From contig NC_087064.1 in NCBI RefSeq assembly GCF_963678635.1, positions 1,985,926 through 2,015,687 of the forward strand: a stretch of DNA of 29,762 nucleotides, given 5' to 3'. Each line of letters begins with the position of its first letter. Within the stretch, counting starts at the first letter, position 1. Made by a program: the position numbers and the translations under genes. Under the pieces are notes generated by a model. That model was not told the origin of the DNA. It searched no databases and worked only from the letters and a program-made list of their open reading frames with translations. Source of the stretch: Symsagittifera roscoffensis. Lineage: Eukaryota; Xenacoelomorpha; Acoela; Convolutidae. Positions 9,402 through 19,489 of this stretch are shown in pieces.

Positions 9402-10116
9402 CAAATCAGCCCATCAGTCATTCACGCAGGGCGCCTACTCGATCACTCACTGAAAACTTCACCCAACTGTTTTCGAGACTTAACCGAAACGAAGATAATC
9501 AAAATGAGTCGAAAAATGAAGTTAGTAGCTTGCCAGATTGTGATAACATTTCTGAATTCATTTCGCGCGATCAATCTTCAATTTTTTCAAAAGTTTCGTT
9601 CAAAAAGTCGACAGTTAAACTGAAAGAATCAAAAGTTAACAATTCAAGTCAGCAACGTTCTTTTCTATTCAGCTCAATTGCCGCAAAATACACAAACAAC
9701 CGAATGTCAATCAAATGTATATTGGTGGCCGACAACGAGAAACATGGCAAGATTATGTTCGACCGAGTCCGCAAATTCAAGTCGGGAGGCGAGAACGACT
9801 CGAACACGAGTGACGACTCGGGAGGACAATTCGTGGAGGAACTTGTGCACGACTCGGCTTCGCAGGCCTTCTTCCGAAAGGCGACGACGACAGTTGTGAA
9901 GATGTACGAAGTGACCGAATTCATGGACATGTTTGACATGCGACTCGACAATGTCGTTGTCATGTCCTTTCTGGGTTGCTATGGCAACGACATGGACTTT
10001 GTGCCCGCTAGAAAATCCCTGGAAAACGCACTTCTGGAGATGGGCATGCCTTACGATGACTCAGAGCTGGAAAAGAAAGAATCCAGGCGAATTCTGTACA
10101 ATTTAGTTCTCCTAAG
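9401..10116 (+). CDS. unknown gene, first coding exon, frame B (globular part) up to splice donor
   Basis: This is the continuation in the -1 frame. After SHSRRAPTRSLTENFTQLFS and a Ser/Asn-rich linker comes a compact-looking region: MSIKCILVADNEKHGKIMFD (from 9704) resembles a beta strand followed by a helix, as at the start of an alpha/beta domain. An acidic Gly/Ser linker follows, then MYEVTEFMDMFDMRLDNVVV and SFLGCYGNDMDFVPARKSLE. The exon ends ...RRILYNLVLLR with donor CTAAG|GTCAGC at 10117, phase 2 (codon AG|G). Frame B is open from at least 9311, so the switch point could lie anywhere from about 9311 to 9430. No family is recognised; helix-rich character and conservation are inferred from composition only. 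Confidence 0.65.
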
Positions 10117-10149
10117 GTCAGCAAATTATACATAAGCTAGTGGAACTAA

Positions 10150-10214
10150 ATTTCCGATTTTTTTTTGAAAATCCGCACCCCCCCCCCCTCGAGAAAATCC
10201 TAGATCCGCCCCTG
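10150..10214 (+). mobile_element. right end of a hAT-like MITE
   Basis: TTGAAAATCCGCACCCCC...GAGAAAATCCTAG followed by ATCCGCCCCTG at the terminus matches the right end of the complete element at 16449-16837. Its reverse-complement end is CAGGGGCGGATCTAGG. The left half is missing. It lies about 33 bases inside the intron donor. Confidence 0.65.
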
Positions 10215-10454
10215 TTATTGTCCCAAATAAATTATATGTGTTCCCAGATAATGTCACTCAAATACTACATTTCTGAAACGCAATAAGAAATCAGTTTTTG
10301 GAAAAAATGCCTCTTTTTGTTCAATCGTTGTGAGATTTTGCTACGCCAAATTATCATCGTCATTTCCCCATTTTTTTTGCCTAGTTAATTGAACGTTTTT
10401 CTGTGAAGCAACCAATTGCAATCTCAAAGTTATTGCAGTCAGTTTTTTGATAAT

Positions 10455-10740
10455 TGTCCCGACATTTTTGAAAGAAAATGACGGATTATTCGTGCTCGGG
10501 TGGTTTTTCTCCAGACAAATTTTGACTTTGTAGCTTACTTTTTGGTAGGATTTTTAAAAAATCATTTGAAAGGTTTTAATGTCCTGAGCTCAAACTAAGG
10601 ACATTAAAATTTCACTTGTGATCAATTTTCATGGAGTTATGGGGTTTTAAAGATTGCCAATTTGGTCAAATTGGGATTATACTAACGCCTAAATTGGGAT
10701 TATACAAATTAGGATTATACTAAATTGGGATCATCGTAAA
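10455..10740 (+). repeat. degenerate Helentron-like repeat (5' part)
   Basis: CGGATTATTCGTGCTCGGGT (from about 10482), CCAGACAAATTTTGACTTTG and GGTTTTAAAGATTGCCAATT follow the same order as the reverse complement of the copies at 20660-23433. The 3' hairpin end is absent. A short array of (A)AATTGGGATTATAC units (10668-10735) sits where the TTGGGACAATTAACGCG core would be. Confidence 0.6.
10668..10735 (+). repeat. four degenerate tandem units of AAATTGGGATTATAC
   Basis: AAATTGGGATTATACTAACG, AAATTGGGATTATAC, AAATTAGGATTATACT and AAATTGGGATCATCG are consecutive, with 15-24 bp spacing. Confidence 0.7.
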
Positions 10741-13689
10741 GGTACAAGATTGTTTGCAGGTGCCATTTGGGGGCAAGACAGAAAGCATGACAGAATCTAG
10801 AGTTTTATTGTCATCCAATTAAATCCTACCTAAGTTTGGCACAAGCCGTTAGTTAATGTAGATTGAAGTAAAAAAAAGGTTTTTAATATGAAACAAAATT
10901 AATTATTGTCTTATTATTCAGCTTAGTTTTTCCTTTAAATGAAACCACTATGTTTCAGATAGAATTTTTTGAGCTAGTAAACAAGACTGTCTAGCTTAGT
11001 TGCTAGGAATTGTTGCTGGGCGTTCAATAAAATGTTAGTCTAGTTTGACAATCATATTGAAAAGAAGTTTTACTCGCCCACAAAAAATTTTCTTGTTAAT
11101 TTTGTTAATTTCAGATCGTGATTGCAATGTTCTAATCCGAGCTTCACATAAAGAAAACTTTTAATTTTTGTACACAATACAATATTTTTAGTTTTGTCTG
11201 ACTCATCGTAAGTTTATTTGATGACATTCATGTTTTTCAAATCCAGATAATAGTTTTCTTGGCATATATATTAGTAATATCTGCATAATAACCAACTTTT
11301 TTATTTTTGAAATCTCGTCTAGATCAATGATGTATTAAAAAAAAGAAAAAAATGGATCTAGAAATGATTCTTGAGTGAACCGGAATTTTATTTTCAGTTG
11401 AGTCTATTCGTTTGAGTTATTTAAACAAATTGGGAAGTTTTCCGGATATGCTTTCGTAATTGATTTTTTTTTTCGCTCAATGTGTACAATGAGCATTTTC
11501 GAAAAAGATTTTCTTGATTGACAGTATCAAAAAATTTTGATAAATCAGTGAGTATGCAAAAACTACTCTTCTTATTGGCCAAAAATTTTCAATTGAATCG
11601 AGAAATTCGACAACTGCATCAGCTGTTAGTCTTTTTGACAAAAAGTCTTTGTTCCTTGGAAAACTTTATCGGATACTTTCCGATAATTGGTGGGAATGAT
11701 ATTGGTATTTAATTTGTGTTTGAGCCTTTTCTTCAACCCTTAAAAAAATAGAAAAAGCTCAAACAAGATAGAAAACTTGGATTTTCTACTTTTAAAAATG
11801 CTTTCTGTTTTTTTTCTGATTCAGCTACATTGAGTCCACTTCACCAAAAAATTGATTCTAAATCTCAGCTGATAAACCACTCAGGTTGCAAAGTTCATCT
11901 CCATATTAATTTGCTGTTGGCTTCAAACTGTTTACGAAAGCGAAGAATTTTTTGTCTCATAGTAATAACTAACCAAAACTGTTAACAATTGATTGAATTT
12001 TGTTGCGCTGTCTTTGACTTAAAAGTTTTCCTCATCGGTAAAATTTTGGAGATAGAGTTTGTAATGTTTGTGTTTTTTCGCATTTTCACGTCTGTTTTTC
12101 TTTATAATCTAGGTTTTGCTGATTTTTTTTGCTTTTGATTTCATGAACTGGCAGAAAATTATCCAGAGAAGTTTGAGTTCGATTTGTTAGTGAATTGAAA
12201 ATCTCGTTGAGGGGTGTGTAGAGAATGTTTCAGAACAATAACTGTAAAGCTACTTTTAATTTCCAATTAAAATTGTCCGATAACTTTCATCGTCACAGTT
12301 TTTGGTGACCTTCCAAAGCGAGGAACTCTTTACTGGCTCTCATCTTCAAACACAACGCTTTTCAAGAGAGGGTGCTGTGTTTACTGACAGATGTCTGTTC
12401 TACTAAATATTTGAGATCAAATAAAGTGAAAAACCAATCAATTTTGCTCCATCAAAATTTTGTTTGTTTGGTGACACGCAGCGATGACTTGAGCCTAAGT
12501 TCAATCATTTTGAGACTTTCTATTAGATTTTCAGACGGATCAGTTTTTTGAAAAACATCGTGTTTCCTGGTTTTTTTTTTGCTTAACTAACACGTTCTCT
12601 TTTAGTTTAGGTCTCATTCAGAATCAGCATGAAACGCTTGATGTGAACTGAACTGGAGTCTTCGTGATTCCACTTTATTAACTCTGTTTAGTATAATTTC
12701 GAATTTTACCCGAAAATTAAAAAGCAACAGAAAAAGCGAAAAAAAAACAAAAAAAAATTTAAAAATAGCGCCTAAACTGAGGCAAAAGAAAATAGACCCA
12801 ATCCCTATGAAGAAAAACTCTTTTTATTTTTTAGTAAATTACCTTTTTGCCATCCAGCCGATTGACTTCATGGAATTTATCCTGGTACATTTAAATTAGT
12901 GCCCTTCAGCTCTCAAAATTATATCGATAATTAGCAAGACTTATTAGGACAAAAAAAATAGTAAGGCACTTCAAGAATTGTAATAATTTTACGCTCAAAA
13001 AGCAAATCAACATGCGTTTTTACAAGTTGGTTTAAAAGGTCGTTCAATGGTTATTGTAATTTTTACTCAACAGATTCATCAAAAAGTCTCAAGCAAACAA
13101 AATAAATTCTCTAGGTGATATTATTTTTTACGCAAAATAAAATCGATCGAATTATTGACAGATTTGTTTTTTTTCTGTGTACAGCATATAAGTTTAAGTG
13201 CCAGATCTATCAAAAAAATCTAACCACTTCACTGCGGCTCAGTAAGACTCTTGCATTTGACTATTCGCCTTTCTCTCTGAGTGATTGGCATAGCTGCCTA
13301 GTGCTTTGTCATCTGGACTGATAGCAGCAAAATTTCGTTTGCCATTTAAACTTTGAGGCTGCTGATTGATTTGTTTTTTGTCTTTTTATAGCATCTCTTA
13401 GGCCGTGAATACTATTGATGTTGTTTTACCGGTACAAAAATTTCAATATCTTTCACCTAACGAAGTACGCTTGCATTGCAATTTTTTGTAGCTGTGGTCA
13501 GATTGATCTCATCAACATACTGTTTAAGCAAAACCTCGATAGAAGAGAGGCTTTCATTTTGCCAAAGGTCTTTAACATACGTTTGTTGTAAAAGTCATTG
13601 TTTTTGTGAAAATGTACAAACTTCAATATCACAGGTTGAAACGCATCATTAGGCAACAATTTGCTCTTAGGAAATACATGAAATGCTTT

Positions 13690-13958
13690 TAGTGCTAGCG
13701 CGAGCGGAGATTTAATCCGACTTAGAAAGCGCTCCAAATTGAATTAAGGCATGCTTTTTAGTCTTATAAATCTTTTTTAAATGCGGAATTTATCCTTTTT
13801 TACTTAACATCGAGTGTGGGTTTATTATTTTTAAAAAAACTCATTTTTCATTTTTTTTGGAAATTTTCAACAATTATTTCAATTTAAAGCTACCCTATAG
13901 AAATTAATTGCAGTGGGAACATTCAGAGTTTCGCTCTGATCCGAGCAGTCTTGTTCAT
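13690..13958 (+). repeat. Helentron-like repeat, 3' part
   Basis: GCGCGAGCGGAGATTTAATC, GGAACATTCAGAGTTTCGCT and CTGATCCGAGCAGTCTTGTT correspond, in order, to the reverse complement of the copies at 20660-23433. This includes the ATIR (GGGAACA), the terminal hairpin (CAGAGTTTCGCTCTG) and the CAGTCTTGTT terminus at 13949-13958. Confidence 0.7.
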
Positions 13959-14370
13959 TTTCTTGAAGTACCTGAAGTAGGTTTTAAGTGACCAGGTAGG
14001 AACCCAATTCTAAATCTAAATGAATTGTTCAAAGCAACTCATCATCAGAAATATCTAGACTATACTTCTAAACAATCAGAACCCATTCATTTATTTAGAC
14101 CGAATTCAGTCTCTTTTTTTTCGGATCAAAATGATCGCATTCGGTTGTGCCGTCCTGTAGTGATGGTGCTCATGCTTTTTCACTCCCCCACCTTTTAAAT
14201 CCAATTTTGGTAAAAAAAGTTTAGCATTGTCATAATGCAACGAGTTTTCGCGTATTGAACATTATAACTGTATTGTGAACAGATTTGTGCTTCAAACTTT
14301 ACATCGTAACATCACACAGTTAACGTTATAACTCGTAAAACAAAGAAAATAAAAATTTTGAAATAATGAC

Positions 14371-14389
14371 GGGGGGGGGGGGGGGGGGG
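14371..14389 (+). repeat. 19-base poly-G run
   Basis: Nineteen consecutive G residues lie in AT-rich surroundings. The length is likely unreliable in the assembly; such a run can form a G-quadruplex. Confidence 0.9.
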
Positions 14390-14740
14390 TAAATGAGGGA
14401 GTGGAAAAGAGCCTGTACGAGAATCGCCGTCAAGCGGAGAGAAACTTAAGAAGTTAACCTCCGAGTTAGGCCTTCGGACTGGTTGACTAAAACTTTTTTT
14501 TGAAATAAAAATGTGATATTTAAAAATTCCACCAAAGGTTTAAACACAGCCGTGGTCATAGAATCCGCCTTCAAAGAAACGGGAGAGATATCAGATTAAA
14601 TTATTTAATCATCCGCTTGTGCATTCCATTCATGAACAGAACAGAACTAACTAAAAACTAATTTAGCCCAAAAGGGTCTACAAAAATGGTTTTCTTTGAA
14701 AATAAGTTGCAGTATCTAATATAGCTTTACTCTTTTGCAG

Positions 14741-14789
14741 AAAGTTTCTTGTCGGATGCCCTTGGGTGCTTCTTTTGATTGCATCCCAG
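14741..14789 (+). other. candidate alternative exon within the large intron
   Basis: A strong acceptor (TTTACTCTTTTGCAG) precedes 14741, and CCCAG|GTTAGC is a usable donor at 14790. Joined to the exon ending at 10116 it keeps an open frame and encodes a hydrophobic stretch, KFLVGCPWVLLLIASQ. Read through without splicing at 14790, it continues VSSITICIRYASGIFISW to a TGA at about 14855. It is not phase-compatible with the exon at 15402, so it could only be an alternative last exon, part of another transcript, or a chance signal. Confidence 0.25.
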
Positions 14790-15401
14790 GTTAGCTCAAT
14801 AACTATCTGTATCCGTTATGCATCAGGTATTTTCATCAGTTGGGTGCAGTTTCCATGAAGTTAGTACTTACTAAGACAAGAAACGCTCGAGAACATTTTC
14901 TTAAGCGGCGGAGCCTAATTGAGAGTATTTTGCTAGATTTGAACATAAAAAATAATGCAATTTGAAAGCTGATTAAGAGTTTTCGCTATTCATTGGACGT
15001 TTTCTAATGCCGATCAAATTAAAATGCACTCTCCGCAAATACATCTGAAGAGAATGTTGATTCCCTTCAACGCATCTTCAGGCACTTTTTGGAATAATAA
15101 TCTGAAAAAAAAAATGCATAAGGAATTTTTGTAGGTATTTTCCCAGTTACCCAGTAAGGATCATTTAGCCAAATTTATGATTAACAACACAATTTTTTTT
15201 TATCTAAGCTACTTTGATTTCTTTCGAGTTTTGTAGCAAAAATTGCAGCTCAGCCATGATTGGCTGAATTACGTTTTTTTTTTCTGGTTAATAAGAGCTC
15301 GGAAAACAGATTGGAGAAAATCCAAACAACAATTTTGAGAAAAAAATTCAGGAGGAAAATAACAATGAATTTTCCAAAATATAATCAGCTTTTCTTTTCA
15401 G

Positions 15402-15807
15402 GAAACTGAAACTTCTGCGTGAGTTTCTGAAGCTTCTCAAATTTGTCTTGCCATCGTACAAAGTCCACGCTCTGTTACTGCTTCCACTGCACTTAAACAT
15501 ATCACACCACGAGACCCCCTCGACGGCCGCCGTCCGCAACTCCGAGTTCCTCCTAGACCTCAATCTAAACGTCATCCACGCCATGGGCAAACAAAGTGGG
15601 GTGCAGGTTGACTTCGTAGACGCCAGAGGCCGAAGCGACCTGGTCGGCACTCGGGCGGTTGAGGCACTCGTGTCGTACGAGAAGCGCCGAGAGCAGAAGG
15701 GAAGTATGCTGGACCTGGCACACAGACACAACCCGCTGTTGACAATCGGAAAAATGCACCAGGGCAAATCAGCAGCTTGCGAGAACAGAGGTGCAAGAAA
15801 TTGTTAA
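15402..15807 (+). CDS. unknown gene, second coding exon
   Basis: The acceptor GCTTTTCTTTTCAG precedes 15402. The first base completes the Arg codon from the exon ending at 10116. The frame then reads KLKLLREFLKLLKFVLPSYK (amphipathic helix), HALLLLPLHLNI, a stretch with STAAVRNSEFLLDLNLNVIH, then GVQVDFVDARGRSDLVGTRA and EALVSYEKRREQKGSMLDLA. G+C is much higher than in the flanking introns, with a good third-position C/G bias. The frame stops at TAA 15805-15807; a donor-like AGAG|GTGCAAG at 15791 could splice on instead, and the last residues (RGARNC) are not distinctive. I do not recognise the family. Confidence 0.7.
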
Positions 15808-16440
15808 GAAGTCTATCATAAAATTGCAGAAAGGCCATTCTGATTTAACCAGCTTGTATTCCTTAATACTCTAATTTTCAACTCTTTCAAAATTTAATTT
15901 TGGAGAACAGCTTATAGAAAGTCAATTATATTTGAAGTATTGTTTCAAGCAGGCCTATATGTGCGACAAATGCAAGTTTCATTTTTAATAAGGTTGTACT
16001 TTCTGCGGTCTTTTTTTATTTTCTTCTTTATAATAAGGGAGGTTGGGGGTTGCAAGTGAAATCAGAGAGACCTGAAAAACCGAGATTAAATTAGTAATTA
16101 TGCCTCTAATTTGAACTTTTCTATCATGAATTAAAACTACCTTTGAGTCAAGAAGAAATCAAATACAATTAGATGTACTTGATTGGGTAAATTCCTTGAA
16201 ACTCTCTCTTACATAATTTGAAACTACTATATCGAGCTTACCTAAAGAGAACCTTTGTTCTTGCGGTAAAGGGCTTCAAAACAAAGCTTTTTTAGTTAAG
16301 GCAGTTTTTTTGGCAAACCTTTTTGGTCATTGAACCCAATCAAAGTTAGTACAGCGTAAATTTCTCATTCTATAATCATTAACCAATTTTTTTAATGTGT
16401 TTCAAGATAAATTGTCCCAAGCGTCAATAATGAAATTAGC
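15808..16440. other. non-coding stretch 3' of the unknown gene
   Basis: It is AT-rich with no coding frame. No canonical AATAAA follows closely after 15807, which leaves open that the gene continues in exons not found here. Confidence 0.45.
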
Positions 16441-16448
16441 CCCCTAGA

Positions 16449-16837
16449 AAGGGCTGGATTTAGGGGAAGGGGACGCCCCCCCCCTCACCAATCAAAGGGT
16501 CCCCTTTGGTATTATTTTATAACTTCCATTTCCGGCCAACCACCCCTAAAATTTTTCTAAAGGCGCCTTTGGAGCCATTGTATGCTAGCTTTGAAGGGCT
16601 CGCGCGCCGAAAAAACGCAATTTTTCTGACAAATTTTCCAAAAAAGCCCAACAACGGCATTTTGACCAGTTTTTTTCGAAACTCTGACTGCGGCGCAAAA
16701 TCTTTGTCAAAATAGAGTCTTTATAGTATTCTGGGAGTGCTGAGAAAATCAATTTGGACCTAAAAATTGTCAAAAAATTTTACGAAAAATGTTTGAAAAT
16801 CCGCTCCCCCCTCTTGAAAATCCTGGATCCGCCACTG
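16449..16837. mobile_element. hAT-like MITE with 8-bp target duplication
   Basis: CCCCTAGA at 16441-16448 recurs at 16838-16845, directly outside the element. The right end, read inward, is CAGTGGCGGATCCAGG; the left end is AAGGGCTGGATTTAGG, and the two align without gaps over 16 bases (about 10 identical). CAGTGGCG ends and 8-bp duplications are typical of hAT elements. At about 390 bp it has no transposase, so it is non-autonomous. Related pieces are at 10150-10214 and 25550-25680. Confidence 0.75.
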
Positions 16838-16847
16838 CCCCTAGAAA

Positions 16848-17540
16848 AAAAATTATAATCAGCGCACATTTTTCAATTTGGTAGCTAATTTTGTGAGAAG
16901 TTTCAGAACGTTTAGTTGTAAGAAAATAGGAGGAAGTTAAATTCGTATTATATAATTTATTTTCAAAAATTTCATGGTAGAAAATTTCATGGTTTTGGTT
17001 TTGTGGCAACCCCCCCCCCCCCCCCCACATTTGAACTTAAGTTTTGAATACTTAATTTACGTTATCACAATGTTATAAAACGGAAATTCTGAAATGAGAG
17101 GAGAAATTTTCTACTATCGCAGAAATTTTGTTACCAGTCATAGAGAAAAGAGTAATTTGATGGTACACAGAAATATATAGATTCTCATAGTTTCGAACTT
17201 TTTCTTCTGCTCGACAGTAGCTCTGTAATCTTCTAAACTATCTGCGCTGATAATACTTTCTGCCACTTGTTCTATGTCAATTTAAAAATTCTGATGAAAA
17301 AGCAGTAAAATCATGTTTCAACTGGTCACAAAAACTGGTCTCAAAATTCAATTTTTTACTCCCCTATGTAAGCGTCTACGCCCAGGCTTTCTATCAAAAA
17401 ACTTATGGCCTTCAGAAAAGTAAATGTTTTGGTTTCTTATCCACATACTTTCTAGGTTCCATACATTTTAGGTCAAACGAAGAAGTGTTGCAAATGCTAG
17501 CCTTTCTAGATCATCTAGATCATGAATAATCTAAATACTT
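16848..17540. other. non-coding AT-rich stretch
   Basis: There is no coding signal. It holds a tandem pair of AAAATTTCATGGT near 16966-16992 and a 17-base poly-C at 17010-17026. Confidence 0.5.
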
Positions 17541-17541
17541 A

Positions 17542-17618
17542 CCCGGTCCAAAGAAGCGGGCGCAAGAATTCAATAGGATGTTGCGAGAGCTGAAATACAT
17601 GGAAGAGCTGAATAAACC
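17542..17618 (-). other. candidate exon-like island on the minus strand
   Basis: A GC-richer island of about 75 bp stands in AT-rich DNA. On the minus strand it is bounded by GTGGTATCAG (acceptor-like) and GACCGG|GTAAGTATTT (near-consensus donor), and two of three frames are open. On the plus strand the same bases read GPKKRAQEFNRMLRELKYME, but no splice sites support that direction. Gene unknown. Confidence 0.25.
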
Positions 17619-17950
17619 TGATACCACAAAATTTTGTTATCAATTCAAAACAAAAACTGATTTATTTTGAAAATTTTCATGCAACACAGTCTACTTCTTT
17701 GACGTATCGATTTTTAAAGTTTCCCAGAAAAATTTGGTCAGATACGACTAAAATGACATAAATTTGGTTCAAATTGACACTTTCTGAAAAAAAAAATTTT
17801 GGTGCTAAAACTGGGAGTAGGCGTTGGAAAGCTTAAAAATACCACTTAGCGGTAAAGCAAAAAGGGATTGAAATTTTTCTTTTTCCCTTTTCTTTGTCGT
17901 GTCCGATCAAAAAATTCAAGAGAATTTTAAAGGGTAATTTTTACAGACTT

Positions 17951-18306
17951 CCGGAGTTGACCAAAATTGCAAGTCATACAATTTTCACAAAAAAAATGCG
18001 AATCATACAATCCCATAAGTGCAGAGAGTTGAATGAAAAGTCTATGATCAGTGATTTGTCATATATGGAGATGGTATGACCAGCATTTTTCTGTGAACGA
18101 AAAAAAATGATTTCTGTATAATTCAATTTCTCAAAATTTTTGGGTTGTGATCGTAACCGAACACTAGTGAAGCAAACCATGGTGTACTCAAAACTAGAGT
18201 CACCAAAGTTTTGACTGCCTTGAATTTACACTGCTTTGGAAACGACCTGAGTTGTCTAAGAGACTAAGTTTATGGAATTGTATGGTTAGCATTCTCGGTC
18301 TATGAA
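17951..18306. repeat. short inverted-repeat family (ATCATACAATYYCAT motif), cluster 1
   Basis: Motif copies read forward at 17972-17986 and 18001-18016 (AATCATACAATCCCATAA), and reversed at about 18062-18094 (ATGGTATGACCAGCATTTTT) and 18270-18300 (ATGGAATTGTATGGTTAGCA). The arms face each other, and the left flank CCGGAGTTGAC resembles the element end at 25779. A degenerate small transposon is likely. Confidence 0.5.
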
Positions 18307-19399
18307 GGTTAAGCCATGTTTGATTTTTTGTAATTTTCTAGCCTTTTTTCATTACATAACACCTCATATTTAGTGTTTATAATTTTTTCAGTTAGTGCTT
18401 AATAAAAATTAAACAGTAAGAAATACAGTAGTTGGATGTTGTTGATTATCCCCCCTTCTTTCGCAATAAGGGGGAGGGTGAAATAATTAACAAGGTACAA
18501 AACTCGTATGCTCAACTGTTCAATTCTTTCTTCATAGAGGGGGAGGGGCGAGATTCGTTACAAGGTACGATAGGGGGAAAACAGTTAACAAGATCCCGGT
18601 AGTTTTTTCAAATTGATAAATTCTAAACTCAAGGTACTCCCAAACGCTTTTGTAGGAATTAGTTCTGCTGAGTAATTTTTATAATGCGTTTGCTTTTCAG
18701 CCATTTTCATAATCAGAAATCAGAATGATTAGAAAAGTTTTCTGACAAATGGAAATTTGAACTCCGATTACTTTCAATATTCCAGCTGATATATATAGTA
18801 ACGGATATATATAATATATAACAGAAAAGTCTTAAAAGCAGAAAGAAAGAATTCATTTCAAATGTCTTCGACTCTTTGAATCTGAATAATTCTAAGTTCG
18901 TCTGATTGAATTGTCTTGAAGAAAACTCAGATTATTATTTTTTTCAAAAAACGAATCTCTCTAACTATGAATCACCGGAAAAGTTTCGATATTTTAACTA
19001 GCTTTTTTGATGGCATTTAAAAAAAAACCATTCAAAAATTTTTTTATTCTGAGCTCATCTTAAAAAAAATTACCTAAGATTATGTTCTGGCTAGATTTAG
19101 AACCAAAACCAATGTTGTGATTTTTGAACTTTGTGGTGAAAAAGTAAAAAGACTGATCGAAACACAGATCATAAGTTTTCGGGCGCTCGCTTAAAACTAA
19201 TAAATATTAAGGTAGAAAATTAAGCGCAAATTCAGATTTGTAGTCTCCAAAATCACTTTTTTCAATGTCCATGTTTACTGCAAAATTCCGAAAAGTTTTT
19301 ACTTAGCTCGAGAGAAAATGATCAAAGCTGTCCTCTTTAAAGTTATCAACATTTTTTTGAAGACTTACCAATATTATCCGGATCCAAACCAGCCAAAAA
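18307..19399. other. non-coding stretch
   Basis: No coding frame. It contains the G-rich repeat noted at 18450-18600 and a short AT dinucleotide patch near 18790-18822. Confidence 0.5.
18450..18600 (+). repeat. degenerate tandem AGGGGGAGGG...AACAAGGTAC units
   Basis: AGGGGGAGGGTGAAATAATT then AACAAGGTAC (about 18469-18499) is repeated as GAGGGGGAGGGGCGAGATTC then TACAAGGTAC (about 18537-18569), with a partial third unit at 18570-18595. CCCCCCTTC at 18450 can pair with AAGGGGG at 18469. Confidence 0.55.
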
Positions 19400-19489
19400 T
19401 TTTCATTGCGTTAAGTGTCACGTCGTAGTGAACTCTTTCTGAAACTGAGTAAGAAATTGTGTTACGACGTGAAACACACTCAATGAAAA
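19400..19489. repeat. 90-bp imperfect hairpin
   Basis: TTTTCATTG (19400-19408) pairs with CAATGAAAA (19481-19489), and TCACGTCGTA pairs with TACGACGTGA in the middle of each arm. The size, about 40-nt arms and a small loop, resembles a pre-miRNA or a tiny foldback element; nothing favours one clearly. Confidence 0.6.

Larger units (their letters stand above)
10117..15401 (+). other. large intron of the unknown gene (GTCAGC...TTTTCTTTTCAG)
   Basis: The donor CTAAG|GTCAGC and the acceptor GCTTTTCTTTTCAG|G join an AG end to a G start, giving an intact Arg codon and an open frame on both sides. Apart from the features listed separately (MITE end at 10150, Helentron-like pieces at 10455 and 13690, candidate exon at 14741, poly-G at 14371, motif at 14452), the 5.3 kb are AT-rich with no coding signal. 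The open frames at 11518, 13115 and 13498 look random. Confidence 0.65.

Noticed and set aside
9087-9409. Intron GTAAGT...CAG to explain the frame change
   Set aside because: Phase works, but there is no pyrimidine tract and the interval has coding-like composition; kept only as an alternative to the frameshift.
9649-9963. Minus-strand open frame of 104 codons and a plus-strand frame at 9678-9899
   Set aside because: Out-of-frame shadows of the plus-strand coding region, with Ser/Thr/Arg bias typical of antisense or shifted reading.
15348-15838. Three minus-strand open frames opposite the second exon of the unknown gene
   Set aside because: They are shadows of the plus-strand coding frame, which has splice signals and an exact phase match.
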